Assembly: GCA_031553835.1 (NCBI GenBank)
Contig: JAVBKX010000016.1
Location: 248,001 to 312,000 of the forward strand
DNA from: JAVBKX01 sp031553835
Lineage (GTDB): Bacteria > Bacteroidota > Bacteroidia > Bacteroidales > Azobacteroidaceae
DNA length: 64,000 bases
Reading direction: 5' to 3'
A program made the position numbers and the translations under genes. The notes below the pieces were generated by a model that did not search any database, was not told where the DNA came from, and was given only the letters and a program-made list of their open reading frames with translations. How positions within the stretch are numbered: position 1 is the stretch's first letter; the number at the start of each line of letters is the position of its first letter. Below are positions 17,222-26,040 of this stretch, in pieces.

Positions 17222-18250
17222 ATGTTTCCCGAAACAAAATATATGTTACGATGTCTTCAACTCGCTCAGTACGGACAGGGAAAAGTTTCTCCCAATCCGA
17301 TGGTGGGTGCCGTTGTGGTGCATCATGATAAAATCATCGGGGAAGGGTATCATCAGGAATATGGAAGCGCACATGCGGAAGTCAATGCTATTCGCTCGGT
17401 GCAAGATCAACAGTTGTTGTGTGAATCAACCCTGTATGTCAATCTGGAACCTTGTTCGCATTACGGGAAAACGCCGCCTTGTACCGAATTGATTCTGGAG
17501 AAGAAGATTCCACAGGTCGTCGTTGGTATTCAGGATCCATATCCACAGGTAGCCGGTCGTGGCATTCAACAGCTCCGAAATGCAGGCGTGGAGGTGGTTG
17601 TGGGCTTTATGCAGGAAGCATGTGAAGAGCTGAATAAACGCTTTTTAACTTTTTTTCAAAAAAAACGTCCGTATGTCATATTGAAATGGGCACAATCGTC
17701 AGACGGATTTATGGATAAGAAAAGGGAAATAGGAGATGGTAACGAACCCGTCAAATTTTCGTCGGGAATAACCCGCATGCTCATGCACAAACAGCGCACA
17801 GAAGAAGATGCCATATTGGTGGGAACTCGCACCGTATTGTTGGACAATCCCTGGTTGACTGTGCGGCATTGGAAAGGACGTAACCCGTTGAGAATTGTGA
17901 TGGACAGAAAAGGAATCATTCCTCCCGGCAGTTACGTAAAAGATACATCCACGCCTACTTTGGTTTGGAACAACCCGCATGCTCTAAATAATCAGGATGA
18001 TGTGGCAACATTATTGTCTCATTTATATGATCGTCAAATTCAATCGGTGATCGTGGAAGGCGGTGCGGCTGTCCTTAATAGCTTTATTCAGACCGGATTG
18101 TGGGATGAGGCCAATGTTGAAACCAGTGATTTTCCTTTAGGGTCGGGTGTCGCAGCTCCGGTTTTTGCCGGACAATTGAAGCAGTTAAAATCATTTAAGA
18201 ATTCGGTGATAAGTGTGTATAATAACCTTACTTACCCTAAAAATTTATAA
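17222..18250 (+). CDS. ribD: Bifunctional riboflavin biosynthesis protein RibD
   Basis: The 342-residue protein has both domains. The N-terminal deaminase (about 1-140) has zinc ligands in HAEVNAI (about 51) and PCSHYGKTPPCTELI (about 79-93). The C-terminal reductase (about 147-340) starts PYVILKWAQSSDGFM and has TEEDAILVGTRTVLLDNP and VIVEGGAAVLNSF. It catalyses deamination then NADPH-dependent reduction of the pyrimidine intermediate in flavin synthesis. It is divergent from prmC (57 bases apart). No other rib gene is nearby. Confidence 0.95.
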   Translation: MFPETKYMLRCLQLAQYGQGKVSPNPMVGAVVVHHDKIIGEGYHQEYGSAHAEVNAIRSVQDQQLLCESTLYVNLEPCSHYGKTPPCTELILEKKIPQVVVGIQDPYPQVAGRGIQQLRNAGVEVVVGFMQEACEELNKRFLTFFQKKRPYVILKWAQSSDGFMDKKREIGDGNEPVKFSSGITRMLMHKQRTEEDAILVGTRTVLLDNPWLTVRHWKGRNPLRIVMDRKGIIPPGSYVKDTSTPTLVWNNPHALNNQDDVATLLSHLYDRQIQSVIVEGGAAVLNSFIQTGLWDEANVETSDFPLGSGVAAPVFAGQLKQLKSFKNSVISVYNNLTYPKNL

Positions 18251-18288
18251 ATATTGGGTAAGATAGTCGTTAAAGTAAAAAATGTTTC

Positions 18289-18296
18289 TACTTTTG
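18289..18296 (+). promoter_or_regulatory. Promoter -7 box of the DUF6242 gene
   Basis: TACTTTTG fits TAnnTTTG and lies 47 bases before the start codon. Confidence 0.5.
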
Positions 18297-18343
18297 CACT
18301 TTAAAATGTAATAGTGCTAAGTATCCTTAATTATATTTTGTGA

Positions 18344-19717
18344 ATGAAAAATATAAAATTTGGCTTTTCTTTTATTTGCGGTGTTATTTTGGTGGCCTTG
18401 ACTTCTTGCCTTGGTAGTGATGAAAGTGAAGAATATTTCACGACAAGTGCGGAAATTTTGACGTTTTCGGTGTCTCATGAAAAAATAACAGCATTAGATA
18501 GCGTGATATTTCATATCGATCAAGTATTTGAGCAGGGAAACGATTCGATAACCGGTCATATCTACAATAAAGATTCGGTGCGGTACGGAGTTAACCCAGG
18601 TAATTATCGGCTGAGTGTCAAGTACACGGCAGGCGGATATGGATTTTACAATATGGTTATGGATGAATCCGGCAATATCAAAGATTCTGTTTGGATTAAT
18701 CCGGGCGATACGCTTGATTTTTCAAAGCCACTTCTGTTGAAATCGTATGCTGCTGATATGAAGAAATTTAAAATATACAAAGCAGAATTGAATTTTGCTA
18801 AAACGGATCCCGATTCCATTCAATACAAACAAATCGCTTCCAATTTAAATTTTTTAAATGCACCGGAATCAAAAACAATAGGCTTCAATCAACAATTTTA
18901 TACTTATTCTCAGCCTGCTGCTGTTGTAGTACTCAATACTTCGACGGATGGCAAAAGCTGGCAGTCCGAATCATTAACCGGATTTCCCGATAATGCGGTG
19001 TTAGCGAGTATTACAGAGTCAAATGGAAAATTGTATCTTATTTCACAAAATAATAAAATGTATGTTTCGCCCGATGCCCGTAGTTGGACTGAAATTCCGG
19101 TTGCTTATCCGGTTGTTACTTTAATGGGCGCCATACAACCCGGTACCATGTTATCACAATTATTGTCCTGTGTGGTAAAGCACGACGAAACGCTTTATTT
19201 TGCAACCACATTGGGAGACGGACAATTTGTATTAGGTAATGCCGTTCCTTCTGATTTTCCGGCTCAGGGATTTGCTTCTTTATCTTTTGAACGGATGCAG
19301 ATGCACTATTTACTGGTTGTCGGAGGACAAACCGGTTCGGGAGTCATTAAAAATGCCGTTTGGTCCACTGAAAACGGTCTTTACTGGACGCTTATCTCAG
19401 AAAAAAATGAAGCCGGCCGCTTCCCGGCAATGACCGGCGCTAATGTGCTGAAATATGGACAAGATGGCAATTTACTGCTGTTTAATGGAAAATTGTCGGG
19501 AGGAAGTTTTAATAAAGAAGTGTATCAGTCTAAGGATAATGGAATTTATTGGCAAAAATTGCCTAATAAATATAAATTTCCGGCCACATATTCAAACCGG
19601 TATAATGCTTCGGCAGTACTTGGCGATAAAAATATTTTTTATATTTTTGGAGGAAAACAAGTCAATCCGGTTACCGATTGCTGGTCGGGACGACAAAATA
19701 AAATGATTGTTGATTAA
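18344..19717 (+). CDS. DUF6242-domain surface lipoprotein
   Basis: A lipoprotein signal ending VALTSC (Cys about residue 22, followed by LGSDESEE, an acidic stretch typical of surface-export signals) precedes 430 residues. An N-terminal beta domain (about 30-140) is followed by Kelch/BNR-like repeats with recurring DGKSWQSES, DARSWTEIP, ENGLYWTLIS and DNGIYWQKLP turns. The set matches DUF6242, a Bacteroidota family of unknown function. It has its own promoter. The Asp-box-like repeats suggest a beta-propeller that may bind a ligand. Confidence 0.8.
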   Translation: MKNIKFGFSFICGVILVALTSCLGSDESEEYFTTSAEILTFSVSHEKITALDSVIFHIDQVFEQGNDSITGHIYNKDSVRYGVNPGNYRLSVKYTAGGYGFYNMVMDESGNIKDSVWINPGDTLDFSKPLLLKSYAADMKKFKIYKAELNFAKTDPDSIQYKQIASNLNFLNAPESKTIGFNQQFYTYSQPAAVVVLNTSTDGKSWQSESLTGFPDNAVLASITESNGKLYLISQNNKMYVSPDARSWTEIPVAYPVVTLMGAIQPGTMLSQLLSCVVKHDETLYFATTLGDGQFVLGNAVPSDFPAQGFASLSFERMQMHYLLVVGGQTGSGVIKNAVWSTENGLYWTLISEKNEAGRFPAMTGANVLKYGQDGNLLLFNGKLSGGSFNKEVYQSKDNGIYWQKLPNKYKFPATYSNRYNASAVLGDKNIFYIFGGKQVNPVTDCWSGRQNKMIVD

Positions 19718-19829
19718 AGCCAATAGTAGAGAAGTACATGGTAAAAAAATGATATAAACGAATTGTTGGCGTGTACTTATATAATTTTGTTAAGCTTTTG
19801 GCGTTTTCATAAAGAGTAATCTCGATTTT

Positions 19830-20528
19830 ATGAAAATTATCAACTTAATATGTCGAAATAAACTTATTTCTCTCTGCTTTTTGTGGAGTGCATTAAATTG
19901 TCCTGTAGCGGCGGCTCAGGAATATAAATATGAAATCGGTGGAGGTGTAGGAATGTCCATGTATATGGGCGATGCCAATAAGAATGATTTTTTCAGCGGA
20001 TGGCAGCCCGCTGCCGGAGCGATATGGAGAAAAAATATCAATTTCCGTTGGGCGGCGAAGGCCGATCTAATGGCCGGAAAAATCAGCGGGAATACACAAA
20101 ATAACGCTAATGCGTTTCCGGGAGGATTGACTGATTCATTCGATCACATGTTTTATGAGTTGGGAGGACAGATAGAGTTTAATTTTTTACCATACAGTGA
20201 TAAATTCGCTTATCTGCAAACCAGTCGCATTACGCCATATTTGCTGGCAGGCCTTGGTTTGACGTATGCGCCTGCTGATAAATCATTTTTTGGTCTTAAC
20301 CTGCCGATGGGTATCGGAGTGAAATACAAAGTGAAAAACAGGATCAATTTAGGGTTGGAGTACTCCTTTCGTAAACTGTTTGGCGATGGATTTGATTCTG
20401 CTAAGTTAGATGATCCGTATCATGTGAAAAGTAGTTTAGTGAAAAATAAAGACTGGTATTCCGTGCTTTGGTTTACATTGACATGGGATTTTGGCCCCAA
20501 TGACAGGGCTTGTACAAATTTGGATTGA
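19830..20528 (+). CDS. Outer-membrane beta-barrel protein, DUF6089
   Basis: The 232-residue protein has a signal peptide (about 1-29, ending PVAAAQ) and then amphipathic strands: YEIGGGVGMSMYMGD, AAKADLMAGKISG, FYELGGQIEFNF, ITPYLLAGLGLTY, INLGLEYSFRKLFGDGFD. It ends in a strand with WFTLTWDF. This is the DUF6089 family, usually found directly upstream of uppS-bamA, as here (38 bases to uppS). Its role is unknown; the context suggests outer-membrane biogenesis. Confidence 0.85.
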   Translation: MKIINLICRNKLISLCFLWSALNCPVAAAQEYKYEIGGGVGMSMYMGDANKNDFFSGWQPAAGAIWRKNINFRWAAKADLMAGKISGNTQNNANAFPGGLTDSFDHMFYELGGQIEFNFLPYSDKFAYLQTSRITPYLLAGLGLTYAPADKSFFGLNLPMGIGVKYKVKNRINLGLEYSFRKLFGDGFDSAKLDDPYHVKSSLVKNKDWYSVLWFTLTWDFGPNDRACTNLD

Positions 20529-20566
20529 ACCGTTGAAGTAATTTAACAGCGATTAAGAATAAGAAG

Positions 20567-21334
20567 ATGTCTTTGAAAGAAAAAATAGATTTAAGCAGAT
20601 TACCGGAGCATATTGCTATTATCATGGATGGCAATGGGCGTTGGGCGCAACGTAATGGCAAAGATCGCTTTTGGGGGCATCAGGAAGGTGTTGTCTCCTT
20701 GCACGAAGTAGTAGAAGCGGCCGGAAAAATAGGTGTTAAATACTTGACAGCCTATACTTTTTCAACGGAAAACTGGAATCGACCCCAACCGGAAGTAGAT
20801 GCCTTGATGGAACTGGTGGTAACCGCCATTCGTCAGGAAATTCCCGGTTTGATGGCGCAAAATGTAAGGCTGCTTGCTATCGGAGACTTGTCCCGTTTGC
20901 CGAAAGTAACAAGAGAAACATTGGAAGATTGCATTCAACAAACCGGTGGGAATACCGGAATATCATTGATTATTGCATTGAACTATTCTTCCCGTTGGGA
21001 AATTTCACATGCCGCTCAACTCATTGCAGGTAAAGTACGGGACGGATTGTTGAATCCGGAATTGATCGATGAACAATGTGTTACCGATCATTTGACTACT
21101 TGCGATATTCCTGATCCCGACCTGCTCATTCGTACGGGGGGAGAATATCGGATCAGTAATTTTTTAATGTGGCAATTATCATATTCTGAACTGTATTTTA
21201 CCGATACATACTGGCCTGATTTTCGTGGGGAACAGCTATACGAAGCTATTTTGGATTACCAGGGTCGCGAACGCCGGTTTGGAAAAACAGGAGAGCAAGT
21301 TCAGTTCGATAATAACAGCAATACGGATAATTAA
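20567..21334 (+). CDS. uppS: Isoprenyl transferase (undecaprenyl diphosphate synthase)
   Basis: The 255-residue enzyme has the cis-prenyltransferase signature HIAIIMDGNGRWAQ (Asp about residue 20), FSTENWNRP and the C-terminal PDLLIRTGGEYRISNFLMWQLSYSELYF motif. It makes the C55 lipid carrier for peptidoglycan and O-antigen synthesis. It is followed by bamA after 5 bases, so the two are certainly coupled. Confidence 0.96.
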   Translation: MSLKEKIDLSRLPEHIAIIMDGNGRWAQRNGKDRFWGHQEGVVSLHEVVEAAGKIGVKYLTAYTFSTENWNRPQPEVDALMELVVTAIRQEIPGLMAQNVRLLAIGDLSRLPKVTRETLEDCIQQTGGNTGISLIIALNYSSRWEISHAAQLIAGKVRDGLLNPELIDEQCVTDHLTTCDIPDPDLLIRTGGEYRISNFLMWQLSYSELYFTDTYWPDFRGEQLYEAILDYQGRERRFGKTGEQVQFDNNSNTDN

Positions 21335-21339
21335 TCATT

Positions 21340-23967
21340 ATGTATAAAAAGATACTCATTTTTTGCCTGTCGGCTTGTTGTGTAATTAAAGGAAATGCTC
21401 AGGAACAAACACCTGTACCTCCACCTGCCGATACTCAGGGCGAAACTCCCGCGATAGTATATTCTACTTCGAATAAGAAAAAGTATGAAATTGCAGATAT
21501 TAAAGTGACGGGAGCTGATAATTACGAAGATTTTGTATTGATAGGTTTTTCAGGTCTTTCGGCAGGCGATAAAATTACCGTGCCCGGAGAAGAAATTACT
21601 GACGCTGTAAAACGTTTTTGGAAACACGGTTTGTTTTCTGATGTTAAAATATTGGCCACCAGGATGACCAATGATAAGGTGTGGCTGGAAATTGTCTTAA
21701 CTCAACGCCCCATTATTTCCGAAATTCATATTCAAGGAGTCAAAAAAGGCGAACGTTCTGATCTGGAAACTCAAATCGGAATGGTTAAAGGAAGCCAGGT
21801 GACGCCTAATTTGGTGGACAGGGCGAAAAAAATGATCAAAAAATATTTTGAGGGAAAAGGATTTAGTAATGTGGATGTCGATATAGTACAGAAAAACGAC
21901 ATAGCCCATGAAGGCAAGGTGATTTTGGAAATCGATGTGGATAAAAATGAAAAAACGAAAATTCATGAAATCTCCATCATCGGTAACGAAGAAATCAATG
22001 ATTATACCTTGAAAGTGGCCATGAAAAAAACCAACGAAGGATTTGATTTGGGTAAACGTTTTCGTTTAAGTTGGCGAAAGATGTTCAGTACAAAAAAATA
22101 TGTCAATTCTGAATATGAAACAGATAAAGAAAATCTTATTACCAAGTATAATGAATTGGGATACCGAGATGCTCAGATAATTTCTGATAGCGTGGTGCGT
22201 TATGACGACAAACATGTGAGCATTTATATGACTGTCAACGAAGGAGACAAATATTACCTGAAAGATATTAACTGGGTGGGAAATACATTGTATGCTTCAC
22301 AATACCTGGATTATGTGCTGGGTATGAAACCCGGTGATGTTTATAATCAGACGAAACTGCATGAACGCTTGAGCGGAGATGAAGATGCGGTAGCGAATGT
22401 GTATTTTAACCACGGATATATATTTTCCCGGATGGATCCGGTGGAAGTGAATGTGGAAAACGACTCTGTCTCTTTGGAAGTCCGTATTTTTGAAGGAGTT
22501 CAGGCCACCATCAATAAAGTAACCATTCACGGTAATGACCGGTTGTATGAAGATATCGTCCGTCGTGAATTACGTACTAAACCCGGTCAATTGTTTAGTC
22601 GCGATGCTTTGATGCGGTCGCTTCGCGAGTTGGCGCAAATGGGACATTTTGATCCGGAGAATATGAAACCGGACATCAAACCCGATCCGGAAACAGGTAC
22701 TGTGGATATTGGCTACATGCTGGCATCAAAAGCGAATGACCAAATTGAATTTTCGGCAGGGTGGGGACAAACAGGTGTTATCGGACGCCTGAGCTTGAAG
22801 TTTACGAACTTTTCGATGAAAAACTTCCTGCATCCAAGCACATACAAAGGAATTATCCCGCAAGGAGAAGGACAAACGCTTACATTGAGCGGACAAACGA
22901 ACGGCCGGTATTATCAATCTTATAGTATTTCGTTTATGGATCCGTGGTTTGGAGGAAAACGTCCGAATTCGCTTTCTGTCGGAGCGTACTATATGATTCA
23001 AACAGGCGTGGAAAGCCGTTATTACGATAATTATTACAATAGTTATTATGGATACGGCGGATATGGGTATAGCCCGTATTCTTCCGCGGCAATGTATGCT
23101 AATACCGATGAATCCATGCAAATATTGGGAGTATCGGTGGGATATGGAAAACGATTGACCTGGCCTGATGATTATTTTGGAATTTCGGCGGAAATTTCGT
23201 ATCAACGGTACATGTTGAAAAACTGGCAGTATTTTATTGTAGATAACGGTGATTGCAATAACCTGAGCCTGGGGTTGACATTGTCCCGTAATTCTATTGA
23301 TAATCCGATTTATACTCGCGAAGGATCACAGTTTTCGGCATCCGTTAATTTTACTCCGCCTTATTCTTTGTTCGACAATAAAGACTATGCCTCGATCTCC
23401 AATTTAGGAGAAAAAAATAAGTGGATTGAGTATCATAAATGGAAATTCAAAGGAAAATTATATTTGCCTTTGGCCAATAAAGAAACGGTAAAACGTACAC
23501 CTGTATTGATGAGCCGTATTGAATATGGATTTGTCGGATATTACGATAAAAATAAAATCTCCCCGTTTGAAACCTTTTACATGGGAGGGGATGGAATGAC
23601 CGGTTATTATAGCACCTACGCTACCGAAACAATTGGATTGCGCGGATATAAGAACGGTTCGTTAACGCCTCGCGGAAGTGAAGGATATGCTTATTCTCGT
23701 TTGGCATTAGAATTGCGGTATCCATTTTTGTTGGAGCCAACATCTACAATTTATGGACTGGCGTTTGTGGAAGCCGGGAATGCCTGGCATACCGCGAATG
23801 AATTCAGTCCGTTCGATTTGAAACGTTCTGCCGGTTTTGGAGTGCGGATTTTCCTTCCGATGATTGGTATGATGGGGCTTGATTGGGCTTATGGATTTGA
23901 CCGGGCGACGCCATCGAGCACTATTTCCGGTTCGGAAATTCACTTTATTTTGGGACAAGAATTTTAA
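21340..23967 (+). CDS. bamA: Outer-membrane protein assembly factor BamA
   Basis: The 875-residue protein has a signal peptide (about 1-20), POTRA domains between about residues 50 and 440 (for example YEIADIKVTGADNYEDFVLIGFSG, TINKVTIHGNDRLYEDIVRREL), and a 16-strand barrel with the conserved FYMGGDGMTGYYS and GLRGY segments near residue 750-770. The last residues end in F, as in barrel proteins. BamA inserts barrel proteins into the outer membrane. A Tyr/Gly-rich loop (YYDNYYNSYYGYGGYGYSPY, about 566-585) is an unusual low-complexity surface loop. It sits in the envelope operon with uppS and the two OmpH chaperones. Confidence 0.96.
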   Translation: MYKKILIFCLSACCVIKGNAQEQTPVPPPADTQGETPAIVYSTSNKKKYEIADIKVTGADNYEDFVLIGFSGLSAGDKITVPGEEITDAVKRFWKHGLFSDVKILATRMTNDKVWLEIVLTQRPIISEIHIQGVKKGERSDLETQIGMVKGSQVTPNLVDRAKKMIKKYFEGKGFSNVDVDIVQKNDIAHEGKVILEIDVDKNEKTKIHEISIIGNEEINDYTLKVAMKKTNEGFDLGKRFRLSWRKMFSTKKYVNSEYETDKENLITKYNELGYRDAQIISDSVVRYDDKHVSIYMTVNEGDKYYLKDINWVGNTLYASQYLDYVLGMKPGDVYNQTKLHERLSGDEDAVANVYFNHGYIFSRMDPVEVNVENDSVSLEVRIFEGVQATINKVTIHGNDRLYEDIVRRELRTKPGQLFSRDALMRSLRELAQMGHFDPENMKPDIKPDPETGTVDIGYMLASKANDQIEFSAGWGQTGVIGRLSLKFTNFSMKNFLHPSTYKGIIPQGEGQTLTLSGQTNGRYYQSYSISFMDPWFGGKRPNSLSVGAYYMIQTGVESRYYDNYYNSYYGYGGYGYSPYSSAAMYANTDESMQILGVSVGYGKRLTWPDDYFGISAEISYQRYMLKNWQYFIVDNGDCNNLSLGLTLSRNSIDNPIYTREGSQFSASVNFTPPYSLFDNKDYASISNLGEKNKWIEYHKWKFKGKLYLPLANKETVKRTPVLMSRIEYGFVGYYDKNKISPFETFYMGGDGMTGYYSTYATETIGLRGYKNGSLTPRGSEGYAYSRLALELRYPFLLEPTSTIYGLAFVEAGNAWHTANEFSPFDLKRSAGFGVRIFLPMIGMMGLDWAYGFDRATPSSTISGSEIHFILGQEF

Positions 23968-24026
23968 TGAAAAATGGAGTTACAGGGAGTTAAAGGAAGT
24001 TAGAAGGAGTAAAATGAAGAGAGAGT

Positions 24027-24092
24027 GAGTTAGACGAAGTTAGAAGGGATTAAATGAAGTTATAGGAAAAAACTTCTAACTTCGTCTAACTC
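24027..24092. repeat. 20-bp perfect inverted repeat in a GAGTTA-type repeat cluster
   Basis: Between bamA and ompH there are many variants of a GTTAGAAGGAGTTA-like unit. The arms 24027-24046 and 24073-24092 are perfect inverse complements over 20 bases, with a 26-base loop. A further match pairs 23975-23990 with 24087-24102. The hairpin could stop transcription or stabilise the upstream mRNA, but lacks a clean T tract. Confidence 0.8.
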
Positions 24093-24155
24093 CCTGTAAC
24101 TCACTAAAATTTCGTTTAACTCCCTGTGATTTTTACAATCTAAAAACGTCAAAAT

Positions 24156-24668
24156 ATGAAAAAAGTACTTTTGATTATTGGTATTGCCCTGGTTGCGATG
24201 ACAGCCAATGCGCAAAAATTTGCTTTGATCGATATGGAATATATCTTAAAAAATATTCCGGCTTATGAAATGGCTAATGAACAATTAAATTCTATTTCTA
24301 CCAAATGGCAAAGCGAGGTAGAAGCCATTCAAAATGAAGCACAAAATATGTATAAGACCTATCAGGCTGATTTGGTTTTTTTGTCTCCGGAAATGAAAAC
24401 AAAACGGGAAGCGGCGATTGTGGAAAAAGAAAAACAAGCGCAAGACCTCAAACGGAAGTATTTTGGCCCGGAAGGTGAATTGTATCAACGCCGCGAAAGC
24501 CTGATAAAACCGATTCAGGACGAAATCTATAATGCAGTCAAAGAAATTTCGGAAGCGAAAGGGTATGCGGTGGTTGTAGATCGGGCATCTGCTATGAGCA
24601 TTATTTTTGCTTCTCCTAAAATAGATATTAGCAGCGAGGTATTGGCAAAACTCGGATATTCAAAATAA
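24156..24668 (+). CDS. OmpH/Skp-family periplasmic chaperone, copy 1
   Basis: The 170-residue protein has a cleaved signal (about 1-19, ending TANAQ), the OmpH start FALIDMEYILKNIPAY, a long charged helical coiled-coil region (about 40-110) and a closing beta part with GYAVVVDRASAMSIIFASPKIDIS. Skp-type chaperones hold unfolded barrel proteins in the periplasm and hand them to BamA. It lies downstream of bamA and 53 bases before a second copy. Confidence 0.9.
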   Translation: MKKVLLIIGIALVAMTANAQKFALIDMEYILKNIPAYEMANEQLNSISTKWQSEVEAIQNEAQNMYKTYQADLVFLSPEMKTKREAAIVEKEKQAQDLKRKYFGPEGELYQRRESLIKPIQDEIYNAVKEISEAKGYAVVVDRASAMSIIFASPKIDISSEVLAKLGYSK

Positions 24669-24673
24669 TTGCT

Positions 24674-24681
24674 TACCTTTG
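24674..24681 (+). promoter_or_regulatory. Internal promoter -7 box before the second ompH
   Basis: TACCTTTG fits TAnnTTTG; it lies 41 bases before the second chaperone gene and could give murI extra transcription. Confidence 0.45.
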
Positions 24682-24721
24682 TGCGCTTTATTCAAAAAAA
24701 CGAAAATTAAATTTTATAATT

Positions 24722-25219
24722 ATGTTAAAGAAAATTGTATTAGCCGCTTTGTTGTTTGTTCCATTGAGTATGTTTGCTCAAGATAAAATTGCTTATGTAA
24801 ATTCGATGGAAGTTTTTAATGCAATGCCGGAAACTGCCGCTGCCGAATCCGAATTTGCTAAATTCTCCCAATCGATTGCTGCTGAATTGAAACGTCAGGA
24901 AGACGAATACAATAAAAAAATGGCAGATTTCCAACAACAATCCGATTCATTGGCTCAAAGTATTAAAGTGAGAAGAATGCAGGAATTACAAGATATTCGC
25001 AATCGGACTGCGACGTATTATGAAGAATCGCAACAAGAGTTGGAGAAAAAACGGAACGATCTGAATACGCCTATTGTCCAAAAAATACAGGATGCGATTA
25101 AAGCTGTCGGTACGGAAAATGGATATACTTATGTAATGGAAAGAAATGCATTCTTATATGTTGCTCCGAATGCTACCGATGCTACTTCATTAGTAAAAGC
25201 TAAATTAGGCATTAAATAA
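24722..25219 (+). CDS. OmpH/Skp-family periplasmic chaperone, copy 2
   Basis: The 165-residue protein repeats the family plan: signal peptide (about 1-19, ending SMFAQ), DKIAYVNSMEVFNAMPE, a long coiled coil (about 35-110, rich in Gln and Glu) and a C-terminal NGYTYVMERNAFLYV. Its stop codon TAA at 25217-25219 overlaps the apparent ATA start of murI at 25216-25218. Tandem ompH genes after bamA are common in Bacteroidota. Confidence 0.9.
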   Translation: MLKKIVLAALLFVPLSMFAQDKIAYVNSMEVFNAMPETAAAESEFAKFSQSIAAELKRQEDEYNKKMADFQQQSDSLAQSIKVRRMQELQDIRNRTATYYEESQQELEKKRNDLNTPIVQKIQDAIKAVGTENGYTYVMERNAFLYVAPNATDATSLVKAKLGIK

Positions 25220-26040
25220 AAACACAAGGTCCGATAGGGATTTTTGATTCGGGCTACGGAGGACTGACTATCTTAGAACAAATCCGTGCTCTTTTGCCTG
25301 AATACGATTATCTCTATTTAGGAGATAATGCCAGGGCTCCTTATGGAGTGAGGTCATTTGACCTTGTTTATGAATTTACGCGCCAGGCTGTAGTCCGCTT
25401 GTTTGAAGAGGGCTGCAGCCTTGTTATTTTAGCCTGCAATACAGCTTCGGCAAAAGCGCTACGCTCTATTCAACAAATTGATCTTCCCCGGTTAGATCCC
25501 TCTAAAAGGGTGTTGGGAGTGATTCGTCCCACCGTGGAAGTGGTAGATCGTTTCACTCATTCGCGTCATGTGGGGATACTGGCTACGCCCGGCACCATCC
25601 TTTCCGATTCTTATCCGATAGAAATACGGAAGATATTTCCGGATATTGTTGTGACGGGAGAAGCCTGTCCGATGTGGGTGCCTCTCGTTGAAAACAGGGA
25701 ATATAACCAGCCGGGGGCCGATTATTTTATCAAAAAACATATCGATCAAATACTTGCAAAGGATGCCAATATCGATGCCCTTATTTTAGGTTGCACACAT
25801 TATCCTTTGCTCGAACCAAAAATTAAAGCTTGTTTGCCGGATGGAATCCGGTTGATTTCCCAGGGAAAATATGTAGCGATCAGTCTGGTCGATTATCTGT
25901 TCCGCCATCCGGAAATAGCATCCCGGTGTTCTAAAAATAATACCTGTACCTTTTATACGACTGAGTCGGATCAGAAATTTTCAGAAATGGCGTCCATTTT
26001 TCTGAAAAATACCATTCAGGCTAAACATATTACATTGTAG
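25216..26040 (+). CDS. murI: Glutamate racemase with apparent ATA start codon
   Basis: Homology to MurI begins upstream of the first standard start. Reading from ATA at 25216 gives IKTQGPIGIFDSGYGGLTILEQIR; the DSG Asp is the catalytic-site Asp. The catalytic cysteines are in LACNTASAKALR and LGCTHYPLL. The full product is 274 residues, the normal length. The only standard start in frame is TTG at 25294, which would delete the DSG motif. MurI makes D-glutamate for peptidoglycan and is usually essential. The ATA overlaps the ompH stop (AATAA); an ancestral AATGA would have given an ATG start and a TGA stop. The mRNA is probably coupled to ompH translation. Confidence 0.88.
   Translation: MKTQGPIGIFDSGYGGLTILEQIRALLPEYDYLYLGDNARAPYGVRSFDLVYEFTRQAVVRLFEEGCSLVILACNTASAKALRSIQQIDLPRLDPSKRVLGVIRPTVEVVDRFTHSRHVGILATPGTILSDSYPIEIRKIFPDIVVTGEACPMWVPLVENREYNQPGADYFIKKHIDQILAKDANIDALILGCTHYPLLEPKIKACLPDGIRLISQGKYVAISLVDYLFRHPEIASRCSKNNTCTFYTTESDQKFSEMASIFLKNTIQAKHITL

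Noticed and set aside
22726..23205. 159-residue minus-strand frame inside bamA
   Set aside because: Shadow of bamA; the Ile-rich stretch results from the antisense of the Tyr/Gly-rich loop.
23968..24120. CRISPR array or tRNA cluster
   Set aside because: The repeat units are short, imperfect and in both orientations; no cloverleaf can be drawn.
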